Positions 1 through 6,499 of a DNA stretch of 6,499 nt are shown here, piece by piece (within the stretch, counting starts at the first letter, position 1; every line of letters starts with the position of its first letter). Location of the stretch: positions 1-6,499 of the forward strand of contig QWPU01000188.1 in NCBI GenBank assembly GCA_003671065.1. Direction: 5' to 3'. The translations under genes were made by a program, and so were the position numbers. Below the pieces are notes generated by a model that worked only from the letters and a program-made list of their open reading frames with translations, made no database searches and was not told where the DNA came from. The DNA comes from Planctomycetota bacterium (GTDB lineage Bacteria; Planctomycetota; Phycisphaerae; Phycisphaerales; SM1A02).

Positions 1-1950
1 GCCACCGACATAGCGATCAACGCCGCCCGCGTGGCAGGATGCAGCGTCGTAGCTCGTCGGCGCAGATTGATCAGGCGAAGAGGCTTTGCGCGACAACATC
101 CAATACTTCTCGGCATCGGGTGAAACGAGATGCTGTGAATCTTTCGGCGAGCAATAGCGCAGGTAATACCAACAACTTCCAGCCCATCCAGGCATGGTGT
201 TGGTCTCACGAACAACCGGCGTTTCCCCTGCAAGATGCTTCGCATCAACACCAGCAACAGCCGCAGTTGTGTGCGTCCACTCGCGCGCTTTACCTAGCGG
301 CGGTTGCGGAGTATCGCTTTCAATCGGCGTGTAATCGGCGAGCGCAGGCAGCGTGACTGGAAGCGCATTCGTCGAGATTGGATAGTGAATGCCCTCCGCG
401 TCATAGACGATTGGGAACGGTTCACCCCAATAACGCTGCCGCGAAAAGAGCCAATCGCGCAGACGGTAATTCACACGCCGCGCGCCGATGCCTTTCGCTT
501 CGAGCCAATTGTTCATCGTGCTCGTGGCATCTGCAGTACTCAAGCCATTGAGCGACACACCAATCAATGCGTTCGCGCTATTCACCGCGTGACCTTCACC
601 ACTCGTCGCGCGCTCAGCTGTGTAGGCAACGCCGCTGATCTCAACAACTTGTCGGATCGGCAGTGCGAACTCCGTCGCAAAATCAAAGTCGCGCTCATCA
701 TGCGCAGGTACCGCCATGATCGCGCCTGTGCCGTAGCCCATGAGCACATAGTCCGCGGTCCACAGCGGAATGCGCTCATTCGTTGCAGGATTGATGGCAT
801 ACAACCCCGTTGCAACGCCCGTCTTCTTCTTCGATTCCTGACGATCGATGTCCGATCGATTCTTCGCCCACGCGACATACTCCGCAAGTTTTGGATTCGT
901 TGACAACGCCAACGCATGCGCAACGATTGGATGTTCAGGCGCCACGACCATGTAGGTCGCACCAAAGAGCGTGTCGCTGCGCGTCGTAAACACTGTGAGC
1001 GTTTCAGCAGAATCTGCAATCGCGAAACGAATCTCTGCGCCTTCACTACGACCAATCCAGTCGATCTGCATCGCGCGCGTGGACTCTGGCCACTTCACCA
1101 ACGCAAGATCAGCAACCAAGCGATCGGCGTAGGCCGTGATGCGAAACATCCATTGTTTCAGCGGTTTTCGCACGACAGGATGACCACCGCGTTCACTGCG
1201 ACCATCGATGATCTCTTCATTGGCAAGCACGGTGCCAAGCTTCGGGCACCAGTTCACCGTCTGCACGCCCAAGTACGCAAGCCGCACCGTATCGAGGTGC
1301 GCTTGTCGCTCGCGCTTACTACACGCGCTCCATTTCTTCGTGGTACCACTCGCCGCAATGACGCGATCTTCCTTCGCGACACTCGCTTCGAACTCACTGA
1401 TCGGTCGCGCTGCGTTCACGCGCGGATCGAACCACGACTCATACGCCAACAGCCAAATCCACTGCGTCCAGCGGTAATAGTCGGGATCAATCGTCGCGAA
1501 CTCGCGCGACCAGTCATACATGAATCCGAAGCGCTTCAACTGCCTGCGAAAGTTGTCAATCGCTTTCTTCGTCGTGACTTCAGGATGAACGCCTGTCTGA
1601 ATCGCGTACTGCTCCGCGGGCAAACCAAACGCGTCCCATCCCATCGGATGGAGCACATTGAAGCCCTTCAGTTTCTTGTAGCGACAAATGATGTCAGTCG
1701 CGGTGTAGCCTTCAGGGTGACCCACATGAAGGCCCGCGCCCGATGGGTAGGGAAACATGTCAAGGCAATAGAACTTCGGCTTTGATGCATCGAAATCCGC
1801 ATCACCAGGATTCGGCTGGCGATAGCCATAGCCAACACCATCGGGCCACTGCAGACTCGCCTGCAAACGCTCTTCAAGCGCGTTCGCAAACGCTGCGGTG
1901 TAACGGTGCGGAAGTTCGTTGATCTCGAGTGAAGTGGGCGCGCCTGACAT
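1..1950 (-). CDS. leuS: Leucyl-tRNA synthetase, C-terminal part outside window
   Basis: This cytosolic class I aminoacyl-tRNA synthetase charges tRNA-Leu with leucine using ATP. Translating the minus strand from the ATG at 1950 gives 650 uninterrupted codons to the window edge. Visible landmarks: FYCLDMFPYPSGAGLHVGH at 60-78 (HIGH signature as HVGH, 75-78); HPMGWDAFGLPAEQ at 101-114; NWCP at 233-236; WIGRSEGAEI at 299-308; the CP1 editing motifs TTRSDT (322-327, usually TTRPDT) and GTGAIMAVPAHDERD (407-421, with D421 matching the editing aspartate); RDWLFSRQRYWGEPFPI at 498-514; TMPGWAGSCWYYLRY at 585-599; VDRYVGG at 644-650. The KMSKS loop and anticodon-binding domain, perhaps 200-300 residues, are not in view. 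An insertion at about 172-228 resembles planctomycete, verrucomicrobial and Bacteroidetes LeuS. The segment 251-262 (RSERGGHPVVRK) has no zinc-type cysteines. The start fits the N-terminal length of the family, but no Shine-Dalgarno motif is seen. The gene follows folC by 20 bases, so co-transcription is likely. Confidence 0.97.
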   Translation of the reverse strand, partial: MSGAPTSLEINELPHRYTAAFANALEERLQASLQWPDGVGYGYRQPNPGDADFDASKPKFYCLDMFPYPSGAGLHVGHPEGYTATDIICRYKKLKGFNVLHPMGWDAFGLPAEQYAIQTGVHPEVTTKKAIDNFRRQLKRFGFMYDWSREFATIDPDYYRWTQWIWLLAYESWFDPRVNAARPISEFEASVAKEDRVIAASGTTKKWSACSKRERQAHLDTVRLAYLGVQTVNWCPKLGTVLANEEIIDGRSERGGHPVVRKPLKQWMFRITAYADRLVADLALVKWPESTRAMQIDWIGRSEGAEIRFAIADSAETLTVFTTRSDTLFGATYMVVAPEHPIVAHALALSTNPKLAEYVAWAKNRSDIDRQESKKKTGVATGLYAINPATNERIPLWTADYVLMGYGTGAIMAVPAHDERDFDFATEFALPIRQVVEISGVAYTAERATSGEGHAVNSANALIGVSLNGLSTADATSTMNNWLEAKGIGARRVNYRLRDWLFSRQRYWGEPFPIVYDAEGIHYPISTNALPVTLPALADYTPIESDTPQPPLGKAREWTHTTAAVAGVDAKHLAGETPVVRETNTMPGWAGSCWYYLRYCSPKDSQHLVSPDAEKYWMLSRKASSPDQSAPTSYDAASCHAGGVDRYVGG

Positions 1951-1970
1951 GGGGCGGCGATTGTAGAGAA

Positions 1971-3887
1971 TCAGTCTTGCACTTCCGCGTACGCAGCGAT
2001 TTTTCCGCCACGCTTGCGATCCATGTTGTGAAGATGCTTGAGCGTCTCACCCACGAGGAAGAACGAGCCCGTCACGCAGACGAGATCTTCGCGACTCACC
2101 GCGCGTGTCGCCATTTCGAGCGCTTCTGGAAGCGATTTCGCCACTTGGCTCATCTTGCCGCTGCGCTCGTGGAAGAGCTTCTGCAGATCTTCTGGATCGG
2201 CAGCGCGAGGGTTGTTCGCCGCACGCGTGAAGATCACTTTGTCGGCGCCGAGATTGAGTTTGTCAACCATCCCGCCCATGTCTTTATCGCTGCAACAACC
2301 GAAGACGCAAATCATCGAGTCATACGGCACATGCGCGCCAACGCAACGCATAAACGCACCGACTGCAGATGGATTGTGCGCGCCATCGACGATGACGCGT
2401 GGACGATCCCACACGAGTTGCATGCGACCTTGAATCGTGGTCTCCGCAAGACCCGCCGTGATCTTGTCTTCAGGACAATCGAAGCCGACGGTCTTCAGAT
2501 GATCGACAACGGCGAGCGCGAGTCCGCAGTTGGACGCTTGATGCTCACCTTGCAGCGGCACAGGCAAATGCTCGAGCCGCGAGTTCTTGGTGTAGAGACA
2601 GACACGCGTGTGCGGTCCGTGTGCATCAGTCACGCAGAAGCGTGCGGAGTAATCGATGTCCTTGTTTACGATACGCATCGGCGCGCCGACCTTCTCGGCG
2701 ATTTCAACAAGCGTTCGCTCGACCGTCGCTTCGCTCTCAAAGATGAACGCAGGCACGCCCGGCTTAAAGATGCCTGCTTTCTCACGCGCGATTTCCTCGA
2801 GCGTATTACCAAGCAAATGCGTGTGATCGAAATCGATCGACGTGATGACCGTCGCTTCAGGTGTGATGACATTGGTGCTGTCGAGTCGTCCGCCTAAGCC
2901 CACTTCAACAATCGCGATATCGACTGCTTGTTCCGCGAAGTGCTTGAAGCACACGGCGGTGAGCGCTTCGAAGAAAGTTGGCTCTACGCCCGCTTTTTCC
3001 GCGGCTTTTGCGACTTGACGCATGAGGTCAGCGAAGATCGCCTTCTCAATCAAGACGCCGTTGATCGAGATGCGCTCGCGCACTTCAATGAGATGCGGAC
3101 TGGTGTACATGCCGACCGCGTAGCCGCATTCCTGCAGCATCGAAGCGATCATCGCAACCGTCGAACCTTTGCCGTTGGTTCCCGCGACATGCACCGTGCG
3201 GATCTGTTGCTGCGGGTTGCCGAGCTTCGCAAGCAGCGCGTGCATGCGATCGAGTTTGAATGTCGACTCGTTGTACTTCACAGTGCGCATGCGCTCGAAA
3301 TTCGTGCGCTCAAGGAGATAGCGCACCGCGGCGCTGTAGCCGTTGATGTCGCTCGAACCCTTCGGTGCCTTGCCTTCAGTGCCTCGTCCAGCGCGCGCTT
3401 CAAGCGGGCGCACGGTGGCGGCTTCCTCAGGACGAGTTGCGCGCAAGCCGAGCTGGCGTGCAGGTGGTTGCTCAGTAACATTTCGTGGCGTTGCAGCGGC
3501 GATGGCCTTGCGCGTTGCTTCACTCACGGCGTGGATCTTTGGCGTGGACACGATTGCAGCCGCGGGTTCCTTGCTCGACGACCCAGCCTTCGATGCGGCT
3601 GCCTTTGTTGTTGTCTTTACTGTTGCAGGAGTTGAGATCGCTGCGGCCTTCGCAGTTGCTGTTGCCTTCGCAGTTGCCTTCGTTTCAGGCTTCGCGCTTA
3701 CTTTCGTAGCGGACTTCGATGCGGCGCTGTCATCAATTTTGCTGGTGCGCACAGGCGTTCGCGCAGAGATTTCGCGCGCGATAGACGCAGCGGACTTCGT
3801 TGCCTTTGTGGAGGCAGGCTTAGTGGCGGAAGCTGTCGGTGCGATGGCGTTGCGCTTTGGAGTGCGCGGGGAAGAGTCGTGCGGCAT
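1971..3887 (-). CDS. folC: Folylpolyglutamate synthase / dihydrofolate synthase with Ala/Lys-rich N-terminal extension
   Basis: This ATP-dependent Mur-ligase-family enzyme adds glutamate to folates, and in many bacteria also to dihydropteroate, in the cytosol. The 638-residue product has two parts. Residues 1-182 are low complexity: about 43 Ala and 19 Lys in the first 180, with many Ser/Thr and no Cys, Phe, Trp or Tyr. They include ATAKATATAKAAA at 71-83 and recall histone H1-like tails. The core runs from about 184 to 638, the usual FolC length. It shows the P-loop VAGTNGKGST (234-243), TSPH (262-265), VEVGLGGRLDSTN (327-339), DFDHTHLLG (352-360), EKAGIFK (369-375), LQGEHQASN (445-453), DGAHNP (501-506) and FTRAANNPRAADP (553-565). 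The ATG at 3887 is the only Met before M200, and no Shine-Dalgarno precedes it (CCTCC lies there instead). A GTG at 3413 with GAGGA upstream would give 480 residues. Identity of the core is certain; the start is less so. leuS follows 20 bases downstream. Confidence 0.95.
   Translation of the reverse strand: MPHDSSPRTPKRNAIAPTASATKPASTKATKSAASIAREISARTPVRTSKIDDSAASKSATKVSAKPETKATAKATATAKAAAISTPATVKTTTKAAASKAGSSSKEPAAAIVSTPKIHAVSEATRKAIAAATPRNVTEQPPARQLGLRATRPEEAATVRPLEARAGRGTEGKAPKGSSDINGYSAAVRYLLERTNFERMRTVKYNESTFKLDRMHALLAKLGNPQQQIRTVHVAGTNGKGSTVAMIASMLQECGYAVGMYTSPHLIEVRERISINGVLIEKAIFADLMRQVAKAAEKAGVEPTFFEALTAVCFKHFAEQAVDIAIVEVGLGGRLDSTNVITPEATVITSIDFDHTHLLGNTLEEIAREKAGIFKPGVPAFIFESEATVERTLVEIAEKVGAPMRIVNKDIDYSARFCVTDAHGPHTRVCLYTKNSRLEHLPVPLQGEHQASNCGLALAVVDHLKTVGFDCPEDKITAGLAETTIQGRMQLVWDRPRVIVDGAHNPSAVGAFMRCVGAHVPYDSMICVFGCCSDKDMGGMVDKLNLGADKVIFTRAANNPRAADPEDLQKLFHERSGKMSQVAKSLPEALEMATRAVSREDLVCVTGSFFLVGETLKHLHNMDRKRGGKIAAYAEVQD
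3411..3428 (-). promoter_or_regulatory. Candidate internal start of folC: GAGGA plus GTG
   Basis: On the minus strand a GAGGA motif (3428 to 3424) stands ten bases before an in-frame GTG (3413 to 3411, codon 159). This is a better Shine-Dalgarno-like arrangement than the one before the annotated ATG. Starting here would give a 480-residue FolC, close to the normal family length. The biased in-frame coding upstream argues that the long form is also made, so this is an alternative or second start rather than the preferred one. Confidence 0.25.
3646..3681 (-). repeat. Short tandem repeat coding KAT-type units in FolC extension
   Basis: The 14-base plus-strand word GCCTTCGCAGTTGC occurs at 3646-3659 and again at 3664-3677, a period of 18 bases (six codons). 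On the coding strand it produces the KATAKATATAK pattern at about residues 69-81 of FolC. In-frame slippage at such repeats could change the tail length without breaking the gene. Confidence 0.75.
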
Positions 3888-4033
3888 AGATTTGGAGGAT
3901 AGCGAAACGAAGCGCGCGACGCAAATTATCTATGTTAACTACTTGCATAATAGGTACTTACGCGCCATCGCTGTTTCGTGACTCGGCCACTTCCCTCCGC
4001 TCGCCAACCTCCCTCCTGCCGTACCTTCTCGGG
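3888..4033. promoter_or_regulatory. Divergent intergenic region between folC and the LOG-family gene
   Basis: These 146 bases separate the two divergent units and are the only sizeable gap in the window. The core 3923-3960 is AT-rich (29 of 38 bases A or T) in otherwise GC-rich DNA. Candidate -10 hexamers are CATAAT on plus (3946-3951), and GATAAT (plus-strand 3925-3930) and TATTAT (3947-3952) on minus. No convincing -35 box stands at 16-18 bases from any of them, so exact promoters are uncertain. A GTTAAC palindrome lies at 3934-3939. The stretch 3990-4030 is pyrimidine-rich (34 of 41) and would be the leader of the plus-strand unit. I see no riboswitch-like fold or terminator. Confidence 0.45.
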
Positions 4034-4813
4034 ATGGAACCACTTGACCGCAAGCACAGCCTCGGACTCGAAAGTTGGCGAGCCCTTCGCATCCTCAGTG
4101 AATTTGTTGACGGCGTCGAAACAATGTCACGCTATCCCGATGGTGTCGCAGTCTTCGGAAGCGCGCGATTGAAGCCCGCGCATCCTGCATACATCCAAGC
4201 AGAGAAGTGCGGCAAGTTGCTCGCTGAAAAAGGATTCACCGTCATCACTGGCGGTGGTCCAGGCATCATGGAAGCCGCAAATAAAGGCGCAAAAGAAGCA
4301 GGTGGCATCAGTGTTGGGCTCAACATCGTGCTGCCGATGGAGCAGCGACCGAACCCATATCAAACAGTCGATATCGAGTTCCGCTACTTCTTCGTGCGCA
4401 AGGTGATGTTTGTGAAGTACGCGCGCGGATTCATCATCTTCCCTGGTGGCTTTGGGACGATGGATGAACTCTTCGAAGCGCTCACGCTCATCCAGACCCT
4501 TAAAATCGTGCCGTTTCCCGTGGTTTTGGTGGGAAAAGCGTTTTGGTCGGGCCTCATCGAATGGATGAAGACCACACTGCGCGACGAATACGAAACCGTG
4601 AGCCCCGCTGACTTCGACATGTTCAGCATCACTGACAGCGTCGAAGAGGCCGTGCAAATTGTGTGGGACTCGCACACGGGCAAACGCGTTGCGGCGCCAA
4701 CGCTGCCACGCTTTGCAACCGATGAAGAAGAGCGTCTCTCGGGTGACGGCACGCGTGGTGGTCCGCGCCATCGTCGTCGTGGTGGCGAGAGTTGGCATGA
4801 GAGCGCGATCTAA
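4034..4813 (+). CDS. LOG-family (TIGR00730-type) nucleoside 5'-monophosphate phosphoribohydrolase
   Basis: Members of this Rossmann-fold family release the base from nucleoside 5'-monophosphates, giving ribose 5-phosphate; LOG enzymes activate cytokinins this way. The 259-residue product has VAVFGSAR at 38-45, VITGGGPGIMEAANKGA at 70-86, FRYFFVRKVMFVKYA at 116-130 (R122 and K123 match the catalytic R-K pair) and the family signature PGGFGTMDELFE at 137-148. The true substrate cannot be read from sequence. The C-terminus (241-251, RGGPRHRRRGG) is an Arg/Gly-rich tail beyond the enzyme fold. I prefer the ATG at 4034: the in-frame ATG at 3932 would add 34 unlike-family residues and place the AT-rich promoter core inside the gene. 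No Shine-Dalgarno is visible at 4034. The stop overlaps the helicase start by one base, indicating one operon. 'Lysine decarboxylase' is an outdated label for this family. Confidence 0.93.
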   Translation: MEPLDRKHSLGLESWRALRILSEFVDGVETMSRYPDGVAVFGSARLKPAHPAYIQAEKCGKLLAEKGFTVITGGGPGIMEAANKGAKEAGGISVGLNIVLPMEQRPNPYQTVDIEFRYFFVRKVMFVKYARGFIIFPGGFGTMDELFEALTLIQTLKIVPFPVVLVGKAFWSGLIEWMKTTLRDEYETVSPADFDMFSITDSVEEAVQIVWDSHTGKRVAAPTLPRFATDEEERLSGDGTRGGPRHRRRGGESWHESAI

Positions 4814-6499
4814 TGGCGAAGTCGCCTGATGAACTGCCGATTCAGCGGGCGAAAGAAGCGATTGTTGCAGCGGTGACTTCCGCGAATCGTCTCGTCGTTG
4901 TTGCAGCAACAGGTTCAGGCAAGAGCACGCAACTACCGAAGATGCTGCTTGAGTTGCCGTGGTTGCGTGGCGACATTGTGGTGCTTGAGCCGCGTCGACT
5001 TGCTGCGCGCACACTCGCCGCACGCGTTGCGCACGAACTTGGCACTGAGCTCGGCGGTCTAGTCGGATACGAAACGCGTCATGATCGACGCGTGAGTGAT
5101 GCGACGCGCGTGCGCTTTGTTACCGATGGATTATTCGTGCGGCAGATGCAACGCGATCCGACGCTTGCGCGCGTTGGGGCTGTCATTCTCGATGAGTTTC
5201 ACGAGCGCAGTGTGGCGCTGGATGTCGCGCTCGGTCTCGTGAAGCTCGTGCAAGAGACCAAGCGAACGGATCTGCGCATGATTGTGACGAGCGCAACACT
5301 TGAAGCGACGCGGCTGGAGTCGTTTCTCGCGTGCAACACGATCGTCGCGGAAGGTCGTTCGTATCCAGTCACGATTGAGTATCTCGCGAAGGCATCACGC
5401 GATACACCGTGGGATCTCGCGGGCGCCGCGATCGAGCGCGTGCTCGATGCCTACGCGCGCGGTCAAGCCGAAGACCCGGGACATCTCCTCGTCTTCATGC
5501 CTGGCGCGTATGAAATCATGCGCACCTGTGAACGCGCGAAGGCTGCACTCTCGCGCACGGGCGTTGCGGCGGAAGTGCTGCCGCTTCACGGTGGACTCAC
5601 GCCTGATGAACAAGATCGCGCGGTGAGCAGCGCGGATCCGCAGAAGCGTCGACGCATTATCGTTTCGACGAATGTGGCTGAGACGAGCCTCACGATTCCT
5701 GGCGTGCGCACGGTGATTGATTGTGGTCTCGCGCGCATTCATCGCTACGACCCACTGCGCGGCATTGACACGCTGCGCGTCGAAGCGATTTCGAAAGCGA
5801 GTGCTGAACAACGCGCTGGTCGTGCGGGTCGCACAGCAGCAGGTCGCGCGCTGCGTTTGTGGAGCGTGGCCGAGCACGAACGCCGCGATGCCTTCACGAT
5901 GGCGGAGGTTGCGCGCATCGATCTCGCGAGCGCGATGCTTGAAACGATGTCGCTTGGAGTCGCTGATTTTGCGCGCTTTCCGTGGCTTGATGCACCGAGC
6001 ACGACGCGCATCGATGAAGCGACGAAGACGCTGACGACGCTTACTGCGATCAACAAACACGGTCTCACCGAGACAGGCCGCGCGATGGCTCGCGTCCCTG
6101 CGCATCCACGCCTTGCGCGCGCACTCGTCGAAGCTGCGCGGCTCGGATGCGCGCGTCGAGTCGCGCGCATCGCCGCTGCAGTGAGTGATCGCGATCCAGC
6201 GGAAGGTGTTGGCGCACAGACGCTGCTCAGTCTTCTCGACAAGCATGATCCGCAGAGCGATGCGCTCGTCCGCGAGAAACTCATCGCTGCCACTGAAGAC
6301 CGCGCGTTGCCATCCAGCGCCGATCGTCTGGCGTGTCGCGAAGCCGCGCTCGTCGCCGATCAACTTATGCGCAGTGTGCGTAGCGATGCAAGCGCAACCG
6401 ACGACAGCAACGATGCGGTTTCCCGCGCGCTGGTCGCAGGATTCATCGATCGCATCGCGTTTAAATTGGAAACAACGCGTCCGCATTGCGCGTTTGCAG
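4813..6499 (+). CDS. hrpB: HrpB-type DEAH-box ATP-dependent RNA helicase, C-terminal part outside window
   Basis: This is a superfamily 2 helicase of the DEAH/RHA group, expected to remodel RNA or RNA-protein complexes with NTP energy in the cytosol. Translation from the ATG at 4813 gives 562 open codons to the window edge. All core motifs are intact: I ATGSGKST (32-39), Ia LEPRRLAAR (58-66), Ib TDGLF (104-108), II DEFH (127-130), III SAT (160-162), IV LLVFMPGAYEI (225-235), V STNVAETSLTIPGV (285-298) and VI QRAGRAGR (333-340). The following RLWSVAEHERRDAF (348-361), FPWLDAP (389-395) and HPRLARALVEAARLG (431-445) match the HrpB winged-helix and ratchet region better than HrpA. HrpB proteins are usually a little over 800 residues, so roughly 250 are missing at the right edge. 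The start overlaps the LOG gene stop by one base; GAGAG at 4799-4803 is a weak ribosome site, so translational coupling is likely. Confidence 0.93.
   Translation, partial: MAKSPDELPIQRAKEAIVAAVTSANRLVVVAATGSGKSTQLPKMLLELPWLRGDIVVLEPRRLAARTLAARVAHELGTELGGLVGYETRHDRRVSDATRVRFVTDGLFVRQMQRDPTLARVGAVILDEFHERSVALDVALGLVKLVQETKRTDLRMIVTSATLEATRLESFLACNTIVAEGRSYPVTIEYLAKASRDTPWDLAGAAIERVLDAYARGQAEDPGHLLVFMPGAYEIMRTCERAKAALSRTGVAAEVLPLHGGLTPDEQDRAVSSADPQKRRRIIVSTNVAETSLTIPGVRTVIDCGLARIHRYDPLRGIDTLRVEAISKASAEQRAGRAGRTAAGRALRLWSVAEHERRDAFTMAEVARIDLASAMLETMSLGVADFARFPWLDAPSTTRIDEATKTLTTLTAINKHGLTETGRAMARVPAHPRLARALVEAARLGCARRVARIAAAVSDRDPAEGVGAQTLLSLLDKHDPQSDALVREKLIAATEDRALPSSADRLACREAALVADQLMRSVRSDASATDDSNDAVSRALVAGFIDRIAFKLETTRPHCAFA

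Larger units (their letters stand above)
3341..3887 (-). other. H1-like Ala/Lys/Ser/Thr-rich N-terminal extension of FolC
   Basis: This marks codons 1-182 of folC, ahead of the Mur-ligase core. The region is open in frame, continuous with the core, and strongly biased: Ala dominates, Lys is spread through residues 11-128, and there is no aromatic residue or Cys before Y184. Residues 1-130 are strongly basic; 140-180 contain more Glu, Arg and Gly and look like a linker. No hydrophobic signal peptide or membrane segment is visible. By analogy with Ala/Lys-rich bacterial H1-like tails it is probably disordered and could bind nucleic acid or another polyanion. That role is an inference; known FolC enzymes need no such domain. 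Confidence 0.7.

Noticed and set aside
843..860. Direct repeat GATCGAT (843-849 and 854-860)
   Set aside because: It falls inside leuS coding for Asp/Arg/Ile-rich residues, is only two copies, and is explained by codon use.
304..1785. Plus-strand open frames opposite leuS (304-903 and 916-1785)
   Set aside because: LeuS motifs run through this stretch on the minus strand without a break, and the plus-strand products look like shadow translations.
1929..2897. Plus-strand open frame (322 codons) opposite folC
   Set aside because: It is antisense to the conserved FolC core and has no recognisable motif. Other plus-strand frames at 2928-3635 and 3343-3981 are rejected for the same reason.
3932..4033. 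Longer N-terminus for the LOG-family gene from the ATG at 3932
   Set aside because: The 34 extra residues do not resemble the family and include the AT-rich promoter core; the ATG at 4034 gives the normal length.
4127..5023. Minus-strand open frame (298 codons) opposite the LOG gene and hrpB start
   Set aside because: It is antisense to two clear genes, crosses their junction and shows no domain.
5395..6486. Long minus-strand open frame (363 codons) opposite the helicase
   Set aside because: It lies fully antisense to hrpB, which has all helicase motifs. The Arg/Cys/His-rich translation shows no family pattern and reflects GCG/CGC codon bias.
1..6499. Mobile elements, CRISPR, tRNA/rRNA or defence genes
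   Set aside because: None was found on either strand. Coding is nearly continuous and the single intergenic region of 146 bases has no such structure.

Overview
The window holds four protein genes on two divergent transcription units and almost no non-coding DNA. GC content is moderately high (roughly 55-60% by eye), with abundant GCG/CGC words. The genes suggest a bacterium of the Planctomycetota or the wider PVC group. The main reason is LeuS: it has a long insertion before its NWCP motif and a SERGGHPVVRKPLKQW stretch, which I associate with planctomycete, verrucomicrobial and Bacteroidetes LeuS. Shine-Dalgarno signals are weak at all four assigned starts. The phylum is an inference.

Left unit, minus strand: folC (3887 to 1971), then after 20 bases leuS (from 1950, running off the left edge after 650 codons). 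FolC is folylpolyglutamate synthase/dihydrofolate synthase with a complete Mur-ligase-type core. In front of the core is an unusual extension of about 180 residues, rich in Ala, Lys, Ser and Thr. LeuS is leucyl-tRNA synthetase. The window shows its HIGH region, the CP1 editing domain and part of the second half of the catalytic domain; the KMSKS loop and anticodon-binding domain lie outside.

Middle: a divergent intergenic region (3888 to 4033). It has a 38-base AT-rich core that probably holds promoters for both directions, and a pyrimidine-rich leader before the right-hand unit.

Right unit, plus strand: a LOG-family (TIGR00730-type) nucleoside-monophosphate phosphoribohydrolase (4034 to 4813). 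It overlaps by one base (TAATG) an HrpB-type DEAH-box RNA helicase gene that starts at 4813 and runs off the right edge after 562 codons.

leuS and hrpB are both cut by the window edges. The genes are mostly housekeeping: folate polyglutamylation, leucine charging of tRNA, nucleotide or cytokinin-type metabolism, and RNA remodelling. I see no mobile element, CRISPR array, RNA gene or defence system, and no clear new system. The most unusual item is the H1-like tail on FolC. Next come the tight LOG-hrpB coupling, with an Arg/Gly-rich tail on the LOG protein, and small departures from consensus in LeuS.
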